Source: Hyaloscypha bicolor E (lineage: Eukaryota; Ascomycota; Leotiomycetes; Helotiales; Hyaloscyphaceae). Taken from it: DNA of 64,000 bases. Below, piece by piece: positions 45,423-58,195 of the stretch. Below the pieces are notes generated by a model. It had not been told where the DNA came from, did no database searches, and saw only the letters and a list, made by a program, of their open reading frames with translations. A program made the position numbers and the translations under genes. Position 1 is the stretch's first letter. Each line of letters opens with the position of its first letter. The DNA lies in assembly GCF_002865645.1 (NCBI RefSeq), contig NW_020194638.1, forward strand, positions 1,791,974 through 1,855,973, read 5' to 3'.

Positions 45423-47814
45423 ATGGCCAACGATAATAATCCAGACCGGCTGCTCTCAGAGCCTCCAGAATTTCCACCCCAGCATGAGCGCAAAGGAAGT
45501 ATGTCACTTGGAGCCGCGCCGAACGCGAACGGAGACGAGGTGTCTCCCATCAAAGACGACTCAACCGCTGCTGCTCCTCCGCCAGCTCAGCCCGACCCCA
45601 ATGCAAAGGCCGTTCACGATGTGATCAACTCGGAGATTGGTGTAGCAACCTTACTGAACCGTTTGAAGCAAAGCATAGCCTCGGCAAAGGTAAGCAGGCC
45701 TAGAGCGTCCTCGAACTGTCTTAGCTAACACATCATCTGTAGGAGTTTGCTATCTTTCTGAAGAAGCGGTCCACGTTGGAGGAGGAGCATTCCAATGGGC
45801 TCAAGAAGCTCTGCAGGTTAACGACTGAAAACGTTCGAAGACCGGAGCATCGCCATGGTACATTCCTACATTCTTACGAAGAGGTCATCAACATCCACGA
45901 GCGCATGGCAGACAATGGGGACCAGTTTGCCAGTTCACTGCATCAGATGCACGAGGATCTCTTGGAGTTGGCCTCTAACATGGAGCGCGGCCGCAAGCAT
46001 TGGAAGGCCACAGGGCTCGCAGCTGAGCAGCGAGTCGCTGACATAGAGGCAGCTATGAGAAAATCCAAAGCCAAATACGATGGTCTGGCAGAAGACTACG
46101 ACAGAGCAAGGACAGGCGATCGCCAATCAGGAAAGATATTCGGTTTGAAGGGTCCCAAGTCTGCTGCGCAACATGAGGAGGACCTTCACAAAAAGGTGCA
46201 GGCTGCAGATGCGGACTATTCATCCAAGGTGCAGACAGCGCAGGCCCAGCGAGCTGAATTGTGGTCTAAATTGAGGCCCGAGGCTGTCAAGGCACTACAG
46301 GATTTGATTAAGGAGTGCGATTCGGCACTGACTTTGCAAATGCAGAAATTTGGTAAGATACACAGGAGCGCCGTGGTACTTCTTACTAACTGAGACCCAG
46401 CATCCTTCAACGAAAAGCTCCTTTTAAGCAACGGCCTGAATATCAGCCCACTCAAGGGTAGCGAGCAAGGAAGCCAACCCCGCAGCCTCCGTGAAGTTGT
46501 CTATGCTATTGACAACGAGAAAGACTTGAGCAACTACGTTAGCAGTTTTGCAAACAAGGTCCCTGCTCGAACTCCAGAGATTAAGTATGAGCGGAATGCA
46601 GTAAGAATCCCACATCACTGTGTAGAGTGGTAAGAAGGGGCTGACTTGGGGTGCAGGTCTTAATCCCAACCACCCAACCCAGTGCGCCTCCTCAGCGCCA
46701 ATCAGATCCTCCTGCGTCTTATTCTTCTCGCCCAGGTCTTCCGCAAGCATTCGGCGCAGCACAATCCCCGCATCAGACGCACATGAGTCAGCCTTTCAAC
46801 CAAGGCCCCCCGCCTGCCTTGCAGCAGCATGAGAGGAGTTTCAGTCAAGGCCCTCCAGTGCAGCAATATAATAACAACCCCATAAATAGCTCCATGAATA
46901 CTTCAATGGGAGGTCCGCCACGAGTCCCTTCACAAGGAGCCCCATACAACACCGGCTCCATCGCTTCCAATGGCCCACCACAACTTTCAACGCTTCCCTT
47001 CCAAACCAATCAAGCTCCTCAGCCCTCATTCTCGCAGCCACAACAGCAAACGATTCCAGCACCATACTCGCAGCCACCACCGTCCGGACCTCCTGCTGCC
47101 AATCTGCCCCCCTTGAAACCCGTTTTTGGCCTCAGCTTAGAACAACTCTTTGAGAGGGATGGCTCAGCTGTGCCTATGGTGGTCTATCAATGCATTCAAG
47201 CGGTAGATCTGTTCGGGCTAGAAGTCGAAGGCATATATCGTTTGTCAGGTACCCAGTCTCACGTGAACAAGATAAAAGCAATGTTTGACAACGGTAGGTG
47301 GGCAGATTACAATTCCCTAGTAATTGCTAACAGTGTGTAGATGCATCGAGGGTAGATTTCCGGGATCCCGCAAATTTCATTCACGACGTGAATAGTGTTG
47401 CTGGTCTGCTGAAGCAGTTCTTCCGCGATCTCCCTGATCCACTCTTGACTTCCGAGCATTATGCTGGGTTTATTGAAGCTGCCAGTACGTGCCGGCCCCT
47501 GTTTGTGACATTGCCCATACTAACACGATGACGTAGAAAGCGACGATGATATCGTCCGACGAGATTCGTTACATGCAATTATCAACAGTCTCCCGGACCC
47601 GAATTACGCTACTCTTCGTGCCCTGACGTTGCATTTGCACCGAGTCACAGAGGCTTCGAGCGCCAATCGAATGAACACGAGCAACCTGGCAATTGTGTTC
47701 GGCCCAACATTAATGGGCGCCAACACCGGCCCAAACATTCAAGACGCTGGTTGGCAAGTCAGGGTCATTGATACCATATTGCAAAACACATATCAAATCT
47801 TCGATGATGACTGA
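45423..47814 (+). CDS. RGD1: F-BAR and RhoGAP protein (Rgd1-like)
   Basis: Exons 45423-45689, 45743-46352, 46401-46600, 46657-47293, 47341-47484 and 47537-47814 encode 711 aa. An F-BAR region spans about residues 70-300 ([58 protein letters not shown]). A Pro/Gln-rich linker follows (about 360-505). The C-terminal RhoGAP domain begins near 509 ([15 protein letters not shown]). It keeps the arginine finger GIYRLSGT and the motifs [17 protein letters not shown] and [18 protein letters not shown]. Yeast Rgd1 inactivates Rho3 and Rho4 at polarised membranes; a similar role in hyphal tips or septa is inferred. The ATG at 45423 is the first in frame. Confidence 0.92.
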
Positions 47815-48770
47815 GGGAGAGGCAGGAGAGGAGCGGGAGAAGCATTGCAAGCTTGTGTGGAAGCTTAGAAGCGTGTGCGAGATTCTACGAGCGACGAACC
47901 TTGAGACTTGTACATTAGGAAGGGCGAATGGCAAAGGAAGCGGCAAAGGCGATTACCACCAATTTGAAAGGACTGTAAGTTCAAGCCTTTTGGGTACATA
48001 ATGGACGAAGATTTCACGGACCTTCCGTTCTTTCAAGAGGATTGTTGTCGTGGACCACAGCATCGCCCCAGGTCCTTGCCCAATAATCAGCTGGATGGCC
48101 TGTCCACCAGGTCCTGGTGGTCCATGTTGGATGATTATTCAGCATGAGCACGTGGGATGCTTTCCTCGATGCACCTGCAGGCGGGGGCCGGCGGCTTCAG
48201 GTGATCAAGTGATGCCCTTTCTTCTCTTCGCCCTCCCTCTTCTCCGGTGCCGCTCCGTCAGAGAAGAACGCAAACAACACCCCACGCCGAGCTTCTCAAT
48301 TCGGTCCCACGCCAGTGCACCCTCCTACCGTAGGCTTGTGGTGCCTGAGGCAATGAACGATACATAGTATTCTCGCGAGGCACACCTCACCAATCGATCA
48401 TCCTCTTTCTCCCGAACGTTTTACTTGTCTTCCTACTGTACATAACCGGGCCAGTCGGGTATTTTTTAATTTTTTTTAGCGCCCAATCAAAGCACCTCGC
48501 TAGCAAAGGGTTTACAGTTGCACATGCACCGTCCCCTCCATCCATCCTGGCTAGCGCCTCAACTCGTCCCGACTAAGAGAACGCTTCCGTGGAGCTTGAA
48601 TAAAAACCTTCGAATCCCTCCCTTTCCCCTCTACCGTGTCTACCGTATTTCTCGACCTGAATCCTGCTGGATATTCCCAGCTGCTTAACAAAGGCCTTCG
48701 AATCTGCGAACTCCAAGAACAGAGACAAATCTCCGATTCTCTGCCTGAGACACCTAGAAATCGCTGCAGC
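47815..48770. other. Intergenic region upstream of the symporter gene
   Basis: 956 bp comprising the 3' flank of the Rgd1-like gene and the probable promoter and leader of the symporter gene. Nothing else is recognised. Confidence 0.5.
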
Positions 48771-51326
48771 ATGGGACAACCTTCCACGCAGGCGAGCAAT
48801 GCCATTATTTATCTCTCCTATGGCGCTTTCTTGTGCGTCCTTATCCATTCTCGGCAGTGGAGAGCATAGAAGCGGATCCGAGCCAACACATTGTCCACAT
48901 GCTGATCTTAGAAAGGGTCTTTGGTTGCTACATCGCCTTCCGACTTCGCCACCAGTCCAAGGTAATAAATCTCCCCGATCTCTGTCGATGTGACTTAGAG
49001 CCAGAGCCAGAGCCAGAGCCAGAGCCAGAGACGAGCTGACAACTGCAAGGGCGAATATCTTTCAGGCAATCGGACTCAAACTGGTCAGTAAATCTCGGCG
49101 TTTCTGCTGCTGTCAATTCCAACCAAAAACACCCCAACAATTGGCTATCTTCTCTTGGAACTCATGCTAACATTCCATAGCTTTCCCCTTGGCTCTCAAC
49201 TTCATTGCGTCTGGTTAGTACATCAAACAAAAACGCTTTAGAATCAAATTGCAGCAGCAGATCAATGGCAACCCAGCATGCGCAGCGCAATGTGGATGAG
49301 AGTCCTTGAGAGAGAATGATGTGAAGAGGTTCGTATTTACCACTGGCGCTTCCTTGGTCTGTACCCGGTCGAAATCACTCTTGTTTTCTACATAGGTGGG
49401 GAGACAGGAGACATATCAAGGAAGCCCAGCGCAGCTTCACTACGGGCGCGGAGTCAGAACAGCTACCAGATATCCAACTTCCGCTTGGGAGAGATGTATG
49501 GTCCTGTGAAGATGAAGCTGAGATTGCACCGTAAATACTCGATCACGTTAATGCGTGCGTGGGAAAGTGTCTGCCGCTTGAAAACCCCCCCTCCTTATTG
49601 CGTTTATAATTAGCTAACCTCAGATAATTTCTGGCGCAATAGCTCTCGGATCCGGAATTCTCTTTTCATATCCTCAACTCGCAACCATCACCGGCGTTCA
49701 GGGAGTGGTGATCTATGCCATTACCTCTGCAGCTCCACTGATGATTTTTGCCTATCTTGGTCCAATCATCAGGAAGAAATGCCCGGAAGGGTTCGTTCTG
49801 ACTGAATGGACTAGACAGCGTTATGGCATAGTCGCCGCCTTGTACCTGTCTTTCTTGACGCTGGTTACAATGTTTCTCTACATGGTGGCCGAACTTTCTG
49901 CCTTGCAACAAATCATGAATGCTTTGACGGGAATGGACGGGCTTCCAATGGTTATCGTCGAGTGTGCCGTCACGACCATTTATACATGTAAGGCACCCTA
50001 CACTAGATATCAAGAATCAGGTCTGACACATTAGACAGCTCTGGGGGGTTTCAAGATATCGTTCATCACGGACAACATCCAAGGAGCTATGGTTGTAGCT
50101 CTGAGTAGGCTCCCATTATCTTTCTGTTAGACTTTTTTTTTGGCTGACGATTATTTCAGTTATCATTGCTACTATTACTGTCGGAGTCGAAACTAAGATT
50201 GACAAGACTCTTATCAACTCGTCGGGCCTCACAAAGCCCACTCTCCTTGGTTGGCAGCTTCTCTACATCTTGCCCGTTGCGGTCTTGACGAACGATTTCT
50301 TCCTCTCCAATTTCTGGATAAGAACTTTTACTTCGAAGACTGACAAGGACTTGCGGATCGGTGTTTCTATTGCCGCAGTCGTTACTCTGATCATTTTGAC
50401 ACTTGTGGGTGCTACAGGCTTGATTGCAACCTGGTCTGGTGCCTTTGATCCCAATAACCCTGATCAAGATGGCAGCGTTGCATTCTTTTACCTCCTGGAG
50501 CAACTTCCAGCCTGGACCGTAGGAATTGTGCTAGTCATGGTCGTTTCCCTGAGCACTGCCGCATTTGATAGTTTCCAGTCAGCTATGGTGTCTACCGCAT
50601 CGAATGACCTCTTCCGGAACAAGCTCAATATTTGGTGGGTGAGAGGAGGCGTGGTCTTGATCATCTTCCCGGGTAAGATTGGTCCCAACTCCTTATCTTG
50701 TTTGAGCTGAGACCCTGGCTGAATCTCACGAAACGCCATCCCGTTTGCTTTGGGAGGTTGGCTCCTCAAACCTTGAAATCAGTCGTACATTCGAGGAGCT
50801 TTCCATGCTGACTCTGGAATTAGTTGTGGTTCTTGCGTTAAAGGCTCCAAGCATCCTACAAATTTACTTGATTTCCGATCTTGTGTCTGCTTCAACGATC
50901 CCGGTCCTAGTCCTTGGCCTGAGTGACCGCTTTTATTGGTGGCGAGGCTTCGAGGTTGTTGTAGGCGGACTCGGGGGTATTTTCACAGTCTTCATCTTTG
51001 GGACGATTTACTTCGGCAGTGCTTTGCAAGGCGCAAGGCTTATCCTCCTGGAGCAAGGTCTTTACGGCAATGACTGGAGTGCATTTGGAGCCTTTGTGGC
51101 TGCTCCCATTGGTGGGCTGCTTTGGGGATTTGGTGCTTTGGCAGTGAGACTTGCTTACCAATTCTTTAATGCAAAGATCAGCGGCCATCGCTTCGATGCA
51201 TTTGATCGCCCAGCATACCTCGATAATCAAGTCGAGGGAGCACCTGAGTATGCAGCAAGCGATGAAATACACAGCGATCCTCAAAATGGTCTGGTGACGG
51301 TCGACCACAAGGGGAAGTTCTTTTGA
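48771..51326 (+). CDS. Solute:sodium symporter family transporter (SSF, Dur3-related)
   Basis: Eight exons are proposed: 48771-48832, 48916-48961, 49050-49083, 49181-49213, 49643-49987, 50039-50104, 50160-50672 and 50824-51326, giving 533 aa. The protein is almost all membrane helices. SSF landmarks are GEYLSGNRTQT, FPLALNFIASALGSGIL, ECAVTTIYTSLGGFKISFI, TDNIQGAMVV, VVSLSTAAFDSFQSAMVS and VVVLALKAPSILQIYLISDL. Members move urea, sugars or other small solutes with sodium or protons; the substrate here is unknown. The protein is shorter than urea transporter Dur3. The 5' part is the least certain: the first intron needs an AAG acceptor, and intron 4 is 429 bp, long for this genome. A GAGCCA hexamer run (about 48,999-49,030) lies in intron 2. 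Confidence 0.82.
48999..49030 (+). repeat. (AGAGCC)n hexamer run in symporter intron 2
   Basis: About five tandem hexamers. They would read Glu-Pro if translated but lie between the proposed exons 2 and 3, where the family has no such insert. Confidence 0.8.
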
Positions 51327-51599
51327 GCTGGGGCTGGTGGAAGCCGGAGGTAAGCTTGGTATGTTAAGTGGATGATACCTTACGTATGAAAGGATTGTGT
51401 TTCTTTTCGGGGTTTGAAGAGGGACAAGAGGACCGGAGCACTAGGGGTGGTACATCAGAGGACAAACATCATTAGTTGGAGGCGAGTTATTTCCTTTGAA
51501 CACGTCTAATGTCGAGTATGTCATACACATAAAACTACAACGGCCTTCCTGAGCTCAATATCCTCACATCGAGCCCAAATCGCCGCAAGGCCAAGGCCT

Positions 51600-52513
51600 T
51601 CAAGCCAACGCTTTCCTCTCCCATTCCTCTACATCGTCCAATGTCGTCTCCTGAGTTGTCCCCCAAACCTGCCACTCTCCCTCTCTCCAACCCTCGTACT
51701 GCCTCTGCAAAACCACGTACTCTACCACATCTTTCGCCTTCCCACTGCCCGGCACAACCTCCATCGAACCACTCCTCCCTTTGACCCATCTAGTTAGCTT
51801 CTGCCTCGAGGCAATTCTCACCACTGCCTGTATCACCGCCGCCCCCTCAATGGGCAACCTCGCAGCACGATTTGAAATTAGTCTCGACCTCTTATTGTAG
51901 TCTACCAACTCCCAGTCCACCTTCTCACCCCTTGGACGATTTCCAATCCGCGCTCGGAAACTGTCGTATAAGCCATCCGCGCAGATCTTCCGCAGCGCAA
52001 CAACGTCGCCTTCGGCGAAAGAGTTGTACATTTGTCGATGTAGAGCAACAGCCGTTGGTGTGAGGGTCGACCGCGAGAGCTTGACGGATCGCCTATACCA
52101 ATTCTTCTCTTTGGGAGACGAGAACCAGAGGATTATTAGAGAAAATCGGTCACGGAAACGGAAAGCAAAACGCTTCCATTGGTATTTGAGATGGGCGAGG
52201 GGTCTTTGGAAGAGGGGGGTGCGGTTGCTGCCGGTGGGTGTAATAAATGTCTCTGCGAGGAATTGGGTTAGCCACAATCATAGAGAGGTGTTTGGAAGGG
52301 CGAAATACTGTCTAAGAGTCCAATGTCTGAAGGTACAGCTTGCATCCCTTTGGATAGGACTTTAATACTTCGGTCTGCTTGCTGCCGTGGTCGACTGGGC
52401 TGCGGTGCTTGGGGGCCAGCATGCAGGGCAGGTAATTGAGAGAAACATCGCCGGGAGAAGGATGGAGAGAGTCCCACCGCCGAAAAGAGCGGCCGTCGAA
52501 GGCAGTGTGCCAT
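51600..52513 (-). CDS. Mitochondrial Mba1 / Tim44-like domain protein
   Basis: Exons 52513-52309 and 52252-51600 encode 285 aa. The N-terminus is Arg/Ser-rich and lacks acids (MAHCLRRPLFSAVGLSPSFS), as in a mitochondrial presequence. After the intron comes a basic helical part (HLKYQWKRFAFRFRDRF) and a Tim44-like fold at about residues 140-270: SFAEGDVVALRKICADGLYD, RLPIEGAAVIQAVVRIASRQ and GEWQVWGTTQETTLDDVEEW. The architecture matches fungal Mba1 / mL45-like proteins, which tether the mitochondrial ribosome to the inner membrane for insertion of new proteins. I infer that role; the exact orthologue was not tested. The splice joins GAC A to AG ACA in phase. Confidence 0.8.
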
Positions 52514-54498
52514 TGAGGCTCCAACAGATTGTGTGTTCACAGTCAAGCTTGAAGCTTGCAGGTTGAATGCACCAGGAACTTTTTTATCGAGCATCGGCAA
52601 AAATGACCTCCGTGTTGCTGAACCCTGTCTGCACCATCATCAGCGTGATTGTGCTGAATGTTCGATTCCCGCACCATTTTTTGCAGAGGATGTCTCTCAA
52701 TCGGTGTTGAGAAGTATGCCTGATGCATCAGGACGAATAATGAAGTCTGTTTGTCCAGTTTCGGCCTGCCTCCGTCTCCAAATTGTTACAGATAGTACTT
52801 CTGTCCTTCAGCATGGTAGCTAGCTAGCCTTGCAGCATCACACAGTCTGGGGAAGGCCAACTCGCCTGCAGAACCGTGGCCCGCCCTGCACCACAGCGCA
52901 GGAACAAGACTCTACCTCTTCTCTCTCTCTCTCCCTCACACAGCCAACTTTCTCTTCTGTTTTTGCTTCAGCTGCGTCCATTCTCGCCGGCCATTCCAAC
53001 TGCGATGTGGCAGCATATGCCCTAATTTACTCAGTCTGGCTTCCTATCGCCGCCCTCCCCCCTCTTCGCGAACCAGTCTTCGAGGTCCCTCGTGCCCCCC
53101 ACCAGACTACACCCCCTCCTCTCCGCTGAACCTACACCCAGCCCAGCCTGACCACAAGAACTCGGTCTTGCATCCCCGCGTTGCCGTGCTGCTGGGTGTG
53201 GAAAGACATTGGCATTTCCCCCTCTTGTTCTGCCGCGGCTTGAGCACAGCTCCTTCAGCATGGTGGGGTCTACGATGTGCGTTGACGTTCATGGGAGAAC
53301 TCCTGCTGGATGAGAGTAAAGAAGAGATTGGGGCCCCGTGGAGTGTGGAGAGGAGATTCAGGGTGACCGAAGTGTTCTTGGCTGTGTTATGGGTATGCGT
53401 TTCCATCCACAAGTCGAATTAGCCGCCTTGGAACAACTGGGAGAATGAGAATAGAATACACTAAGGGAATGCTGACCTCTGGGAAGTGCCTATGTAGCGG
53501 ATATCTCTCCTTCTACTTCACTGATTGCCTTATGTCTCGTTGGTAAGTTGGAAAGCAAAGCAAGAACTTCTAGAAGATGCTGAGAGCTGTGAACTAACGA
53601 ACATCCTCCCAGGCTTTTGAACTACACACCACAAGGTGCCTCCTCCAATTACCTTCTAGGAAACGCCTGTTAATCACAAGCAGCAACCCTCGTCCGTCTT
53701 CTTACTATAAACTCCATGAATGCCTACATCACTTCCTGGGTTCTTTATCTGTCTGGTGGCTCAGAGGACCCACGCCTACTATTGCCAGCTTGGATCAGCA
53801 TTGCAACCGTTAGCTCCACCACGGTTCTTCTAAGATGTTCTAATGCCTAATATGTGAACAGACTCTGACCTTCCTGTACCATATCACGCATCCACGGTTA
53901 GCTATACTGAAGGAGACTTCTCTCTCAATATCGGTGTTTTCTATAGCAAGCTTCATAAGCATGGTCAGCCTGTTGCTGCAGCTGCATCTAACGAGGGCGA
54001 ATGATCCCCCAGTGCCGTTATTTATGATTCTGAAACAGTGTTGGGAGTATGTCAAGGTCGCGGTAGGAATGATCGGGATAGGGGGCAGAGCTCTTTAAAG
54101 AAGATAGAGAAAGCATACATCAACCGAGAGCACCAAAACCCTTCGTAGTGTGTATTCCTATTGTATTGCCAGAATCCATGCTACGCCCCCGTCCTTGTGG
54201 ATAGCACAAGCCAGCAGAATTCCCTGGTAGAATACATGCTGTATATAGAGAAAGCAAACCCCATTGCATTGCAAAGCAGAAAAAAACCCTGTCTTCCGGA
54301 CCATTTCCATGCCATCAGTGCGTTCTTTGGAAGAATGCGGGTATCATCGAACGCCCCATGTCGAAGCAAGTCGTACACGATCAGAATCGACCCAGCCAGG
54401 GGAAGAGGCAGGGCAAGAGGTTGAGAGAAAATATTTGGTGCTGACAACACTTCTATCGAGGTTCCTCGAGGCAACGGCTGGTGGGGCATTGGACGGGC
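52514..54498. other. 2-kb intergenic region
   Basis: It lies between the start of the Mba1-like gene and the end of SUI1, both on the minus strand. A CT-rich stretch (about 52,915-52,980) looks like a leader or promoter on the plus strand, but no convincing coding sequence follows it. Small frames around 53,100-53,420 overlap on both strands and have no known motif. Confidence 0.5.
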
Positions 54499-55227
54499 TT
54501 AGAAACCATGGACCTGTGAACAAGACTGTTAGCCAGGGGTGGGGGATTGTAGTGCAACAAGATTTACCTTAATGGTCTTGGCATCAAGCTCCAAACCCTC
54601 CTTCTTGTCGGTGAGGAACTCCTGGACATCTTTGCGCTGATCACCCTGGAGCTGAATCACCTCTCCCATTTCACTATCGACCACGATGGTGCCATTGCAA
54701 GCTGTAGTAGAGAATTAGTCGGTCCCGATCTCTGATAGAAAGAGGGGTACACCACCTACCGAACTTCTTCTTGATGACCTTCAGGATCTTCTTCTGGTCA
54801 AATTTCTTTGGCAGACCTTGGACAGTCGTCAGAGTCTTACGACCATTGCGCTCTAGTGAATAAATCAAGTCAGCAGGCTTATCTCAACCAGTGGCGTCGC
54901 ACCCAGCCTGTTCTGTGCCAGCATATGTTGGAAATTGGAAAGTGAACTCACGCTGAATACGAATGTGTATGTAATTCTGCGACTGCTTGGTTTCTCCTGT
55001 GTCTTCGTCGGCTTCGGCGAAGGGGTCTGTGTGACAAGGAAGGTTAGCAGAGACCCAAGGTGATCTGAGATAAGAATTGATGCGAGCACACAGAGAGCAG
55101 CCGACGGCGACCAAAGAAACAGGTGTGGCTTGTAAAGTGCGCCTTTGTCTCTTCAGACTGCTCCAGAGGGCTGTCTGTGGAGAGGAGGAGTGAACTCACC
55201 GAAGGTCTTGAGATTTTCGATTGACAT
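54499..55227 (-). CDS. SUI1: Translation initiation factor eIF1 (Sui1)
   Basis: Five exons, 55227-55200, 55026-54952, 54852-54760, 54701-54568 and 54513-54499, encode 114 aa. The sequence is almost invariant for the family: MSIENLKTFDPFAEADED, YIHIRIQQRNGRKTLTTVQG, FDQKKILKVIKKKFACNGT, VVDSEMGEVIQLQGDQRKD and the last exon VHGF. The terminal exon codes for only four residues plus the stop. eIF1 binds the 40S subunit near the P site and controls AUG selection. The first intron is relatively long (173 bp). Upstream, the gene shares a 3-kb spacer with MED12 on the other strand. Confidence 0.96.
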
Positions 55228-58191
55228 AAACTCGAGTGTTCCTGGGTCTCTTGGGGCAGGTGTTGTTGGTATTGAGGTTGGGTAAAGAGCGCGAGAAGTC
55301 GCCGCTGTATCAGAAGATTGTTTGTTCGGTGGTGGAGTGGAGTTGATTGTAAAGGGAAGGTTGTTGTTTCGGGAATCAATGTGGTTGTGGAATCTGGATG
55401 GAGGGGAACTGAGGGAAGAGGCGGGGACTAAGGGGTTTGGTGCCTGGGTGCCTGAGTCGTGGGTAGTCCTTTGCAGTTTCGCGGCTTCTAATTGGCGGGA
55501 GGAAGTCACGCCTTACGATCTTTACAGGGTGAGTCGCTTGGATTCGAGGCTATGGTGATATGTTGCCACTACAAAGTAAGGAGTGCTTTGGTTCACATTT
55601 TGACTCACCAGGGGCCTCATCACAGCCTCACGTGTCCTACAGGATCCGGTCCCCTTCGGTGACTCGGAGGTCCTTTCTCTGGGGGAGGAGGGGCCCTCAG
55701 AGAAAACAGAGAAGGCCTCACAGCACAGTGCTCTCATTTGCTCAATCTCGTTCAAACAAATGCCTCATCGACCAACAATATCATTTTGCCTAAGCGTGAA
55801 GACAACTGATTCGAACAGAAGACTTATTCGACATTGGAGCAAATATGAGGTGCCCAGCAATGTTGCAGTGTTGCTCCTCAACAAACTCCTAAGCCATCCC
55901 CTGTAAGGTAGACCGCAGCGCCAGCTCCTGGCCCTCCGTCATCCTATCTCGCAACATTTACACACCATTCTGCTTTTGCTCCCATCGATTGTTTTATGTC
56001 CCCTCGCATGTCCCCTCGCCATATCATACAAAGGAACCCTTCTCAAGAACGAGGCGCTGCTGCTGCTGCTTCGGTCCCCGTTCCTTGGCCTGGAACGGCT
56101 GGTGGTGGTAAGAACATCGGCAGATAAGTCTATTTATTGTTGGCTGTTAATAGGGAAAGATCTCCTTTCGGCGTATGTACGTACCACTACAAGGGCCATA
56201 ACTTGATGGAGAATTAGCTCAGTGCTCCAGGCGACAGAAGAACTACTACTCACAGGCCATTCCAACAGAGAAGTAAGCTGGCTGCGATGAGCTCTTCTTT
56301 GCTTCTGCGCTCTCGCCCAGCCAGTTTTGAATCGACAGTACTACGGATGCCCTGCTCGCCGTCAGACGTCGTCACTTCTCCCTGAATATAACCTCATATA
56401 CCAGCCAATAAACTTATTTCGCGTGAACATGGCAGCCATGGGTAATGTGCTTCCCAACGTGCCACTAATGTCGCTCGGAGAGTCTTTCGCAGCAGGCAAT
56501 TGATAGGGAATTACTGTTGGTACACTTGTCAGCTCCCGGTCATTGTTAGGAAGAGAATTTCGGCATACTGAGGTCTGGCCTCCGCATATCCTTCTTCGAC
56601 GACATAGTTGCGCGACGTCTGCTTGGTTCTCAAGAAGATCTCGCGAGGTGCTGTTGGAAAGTCGTGCAGCTCGGCGCGGGAAGATCAATTGGCTAGTGCC
56701 ACATTATACCATGTTCTCGCAGCGATGCGTAATCAAGAGAACGGCGCTGTCCAGGCGTCACACACACATTTCCATAATCCATTCTACTCAAGGTGCTCAC
56801 TTCTGTTCCTGTTTGGCGGTGGTTCAACATACTACTGTATTTCTTGTATTTCTTGGTGCCTGAGCTACATGGTTAGATTTGGCGTCATCGTGGAGTGCTT
56901 TGATCGATGCAGTTCCTCTCGATCAAATCTCGGCATTGTACTAGATGTTCACATTCATTTTGTACCCTTCCATATCGAATCTTTTCGAGATTGAACGTCG
57001 GAGCTCATTCCGGACACCCTGAGAGGGCATTTCCATAAGATATTATAGACTGTTCTCAGCAGCGCCTCTCAAAGAAAGTCGCAGCACAGTCGAAGACTCC
57101 AGAGCACTGTTATTCCACTTGAGTGGGCGGGTAAATCAACAGAGGCGTAAGGGGCCGTCATGGATGAATAATGAGAGTTCGCCCATTCCTATCAAAGTTT
57201 CGGCGAAGAAGAGGCGAAAACGTACGAAAGGTACCTACTTTTGGTTTGAAGAGGGGAAGCCCTTTGCTGGACGATACGCAGTAAGGCTCGACCGTCAGGA
57301 GCAGCTGGAAGCGTGAGTCTTGCTGACTGTGCCAAATGAATAATGATAACCAGCCGAATCGTCCCAACTTTCTATTCAGGCCCGTTTTGGCTGCGCCTAC
57401 TGTCTTCTCCGTATAGCCTAAGGCCCCGGTGCAGTTGATAGGATTGGGATGTGATGAAGAGCACTGGCTAGGGGCTGGGGCTGGGGCTGGACTGGGACTG
57501 GGACTGGGACTGGACTGCGGGGGTGACGAAGGTTGGTGAGCGGTGCAAATTGGTGATGGGTGTCCGTGAAGTGTCGCTCGGGGCAATTCGACATGAAAGT
57601 AGCTTCAGTAGTAGTAGCACCCACATCCATGAGCTGGTTGCACGGCAATCAAGATTGGACGTTGACAATGGGAGAGAACTTAGAAGAGAGAAGAGAGAGA
57701 GAAGAGAGATAGAGAGAGAGAGAGACAAGGGAAACATCGGGGCGGAATGTTGCCAGGTTCCGCGGGCCACACTTCAGCCCAGGCCGGCGCCCCCCAGATC
57801 ATCGCTTGGACCGTGAATCTTGATCCAACTGGCTCGGCCTTTGCTGCCCCCTCCCGCAGATGAAAAGTGCGCCATCACGCACCCTTGCGGTGCCGCTCGT
57901 CTGTCTCCCCCATCAAGTCCCTGCACTTCTCCCGCTTGCCCTTGGCCTTACACATCCGCATCTTCGAACGACTGTGACTGCCACTGCGACTGCGACTGCG
58001 GCGGCGACTGCGATAGCAACTGCAAACCCTCCTCACGCCGACAACGTCCCCAGACAACCACAACCACAACCACAACCACGAACAACCTCCCTTCTTTCCC
58101 CGGCCGGCTCCCTCGATTCGCTTCGGCTTCATCTCATCCTGCTAGCCTGGAGAATCAAAATCGCTTTTGTTCCACGCGAGATGGACAAATC
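55228..58191. other. 3-kb divergent spacer SUI1 / MED12 with simple repeats
   Basis: No intact gene is recognised. The right third has low-complexity runs: GGGGCT/GGGACT hexamers at about 57,466-57,518, a GA-rich run at about 57,682-57,726, and CGACTG- and CAACCA-like repeats at about 57,970-58,080. These probably fall in the MED12 promoter and leader. An upstream open frame at 57,860-58,195 is listed separately. Confidence 0.5.
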
Positions 58192-58195
58192 ATGA
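57860..58195 (+). other. Upstream open reading frame overlapping the MED12 start
   Basis: An ATG at 57860 opens a 111-codon frame. Its TGA stop (58193-58195) overlaps the MED12 ATG (58192-58194) as ATGA. The encoded peptide is low-complexity (Thr-Ala and Pro-Gln runs) and does not look like a protein family. If the transcript starts upstream of 57860, it could limit MED12 translation. Transcription start is unknown. Confidence 0.4.

Noticed and set aside
57820..58191. N-terminal extension of MED12
   Set aside because: The frame upstream of 58192 has no ATG and consists of repeat-encoded Cys/Asp and Thr runs, so 58192 is the first usable start.
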